Of a stretch of 29,216 bases of DNA, positions 29,167-29,216 are shown piece by piece (position 1 is the stretch's first letter; each line of letters opens with the position of its first letter). Position numbers and translations under genes: made by a program. Origin of the DNA: Proteromonas lacertae (taxonomy: Eukaryota > Sar > Bigyra > Opalinata > Proteromonadidae); assembly GCA_002245135.1 (NCBI GenBank), contig NGBS01000962.1:1-29216 (forward strand), written 5' to 3'. Below the pieces are notes generated by a model. The model made no database searches. It saw only the letters and a list, made by a program, of their open reading frames with translations, and was not told the origin of the DNA.

Positions 29167-29216
29167 TTATAAGTTCTTCATTATCTTCTCAAACTCTTCA
29201 GCTTTCTTTCTTTTCT
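29167..29216 (-). CDS. C-terminal end of a minus-strand gene, cut by the window
   Basis: The minus strand is open from the window edge to a stop at 29167-29169, reading KRKKAEEFEKIMKNL at the end. The Lys/Glu-rich tail is similar in kind to the end of the gene at 4432-5330, which suggests a related gene facing the integrase. Only about 16 codons are visible, so this is weak. Confidence 0.25.
   Translation of the reverse strand, partial: KRKKAEEFEKIMKNL

Noticed and set aside
7650-29216. Terminal inverted repeats and target-site duplication of element 2
   Set aside because: I compared 8185-8320 and nearby sequence with 29028-29216 by eye and saw no convincing long match; only AT-rich simple-sequence similarity.
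1-29216. CRISPR array or bacterial operon
   Set aside because: There are no regularly spaced repeats, and gene content and splice-like signals are eukaryotic and Polinton-type.

Overview
The window is very AT-rich (roughly three quarters A+T), uses the standard code, and is dominated by two fossil Polinton/Maverick-type elements. These carry a double-jelly-roll capsid gene, a penton gene, a FtsK/HerA-type packaging ATPase, an adenain-like protease, a protein-primed-type family B DNA polymerase and an rve-type integrase. That gene set points to a eukaryotic nuclear genome. The host cannot be named from sequence alone; a protist, fungus or early-branching animal with an AT-rich genome would all fit.

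Layout. (1) Positions 1 to about 5400: the right-hand part of a first, more decayed element. It has ATPase, major capsid and penton remnants on the minus strand, then two small plus-strand genes and a decayed gene with a charged tail. (2) About 5400 to 7650: a stretch with little coding. It holds a possible host last exon, coding-like remnants on the minus strand, a GC-rich 9-nt repeat/hairpin unit, and a structured non-coding island at 7080-7480. (3) About 7650 to 29027: a second, fuller element of about 21 kb. In order it carries a small zinc-type protein, a fibre-like protein, ATPase, major capsid protein and penton (all minus except the first), a large 893-residue protein, the protease, a pVI/pX-like basic protein, a long basic/proline-rich/coiled-coil protein, family B polymerase, a His-rich protein, a candidate DNA-binding protein, and the integrase at the right end. 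No terminal inverted repeats or target-site duplications could be recognised.

The two ATPase-capsid-penton modules lie in the same order and orientation but are clearly diverged, roughly 40-60% identical by eye. They are therefore two lineages of one family rather than a recent duplication. The second copy keeps several long whole-looking frames (capsid, ATPase, protease, the 893-residue protein) next to broken genes, with perhaps 10-15 breaks overall. It looks fairly young; the first looks older.

The most unusual part is a plus-strand block of about 3.1 kb (21.04-24.19 kb) lying between two minus-strand parts of the polymerase gene. It encodes a whole-looking membrane-anchored SAM methyltransferase, a fucosyltransferase-like protein and a GT92-like glycosyltransferase, the last two broken. 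All three have an N-terminal hydrophobic anchor, which suggests a captured glycan-modifying cassette. A 19-nt sequence repeated exactly ahead of two adjacent virion-type genes, with looser relatives ahead of other genes, looks like an element-specific promoter.
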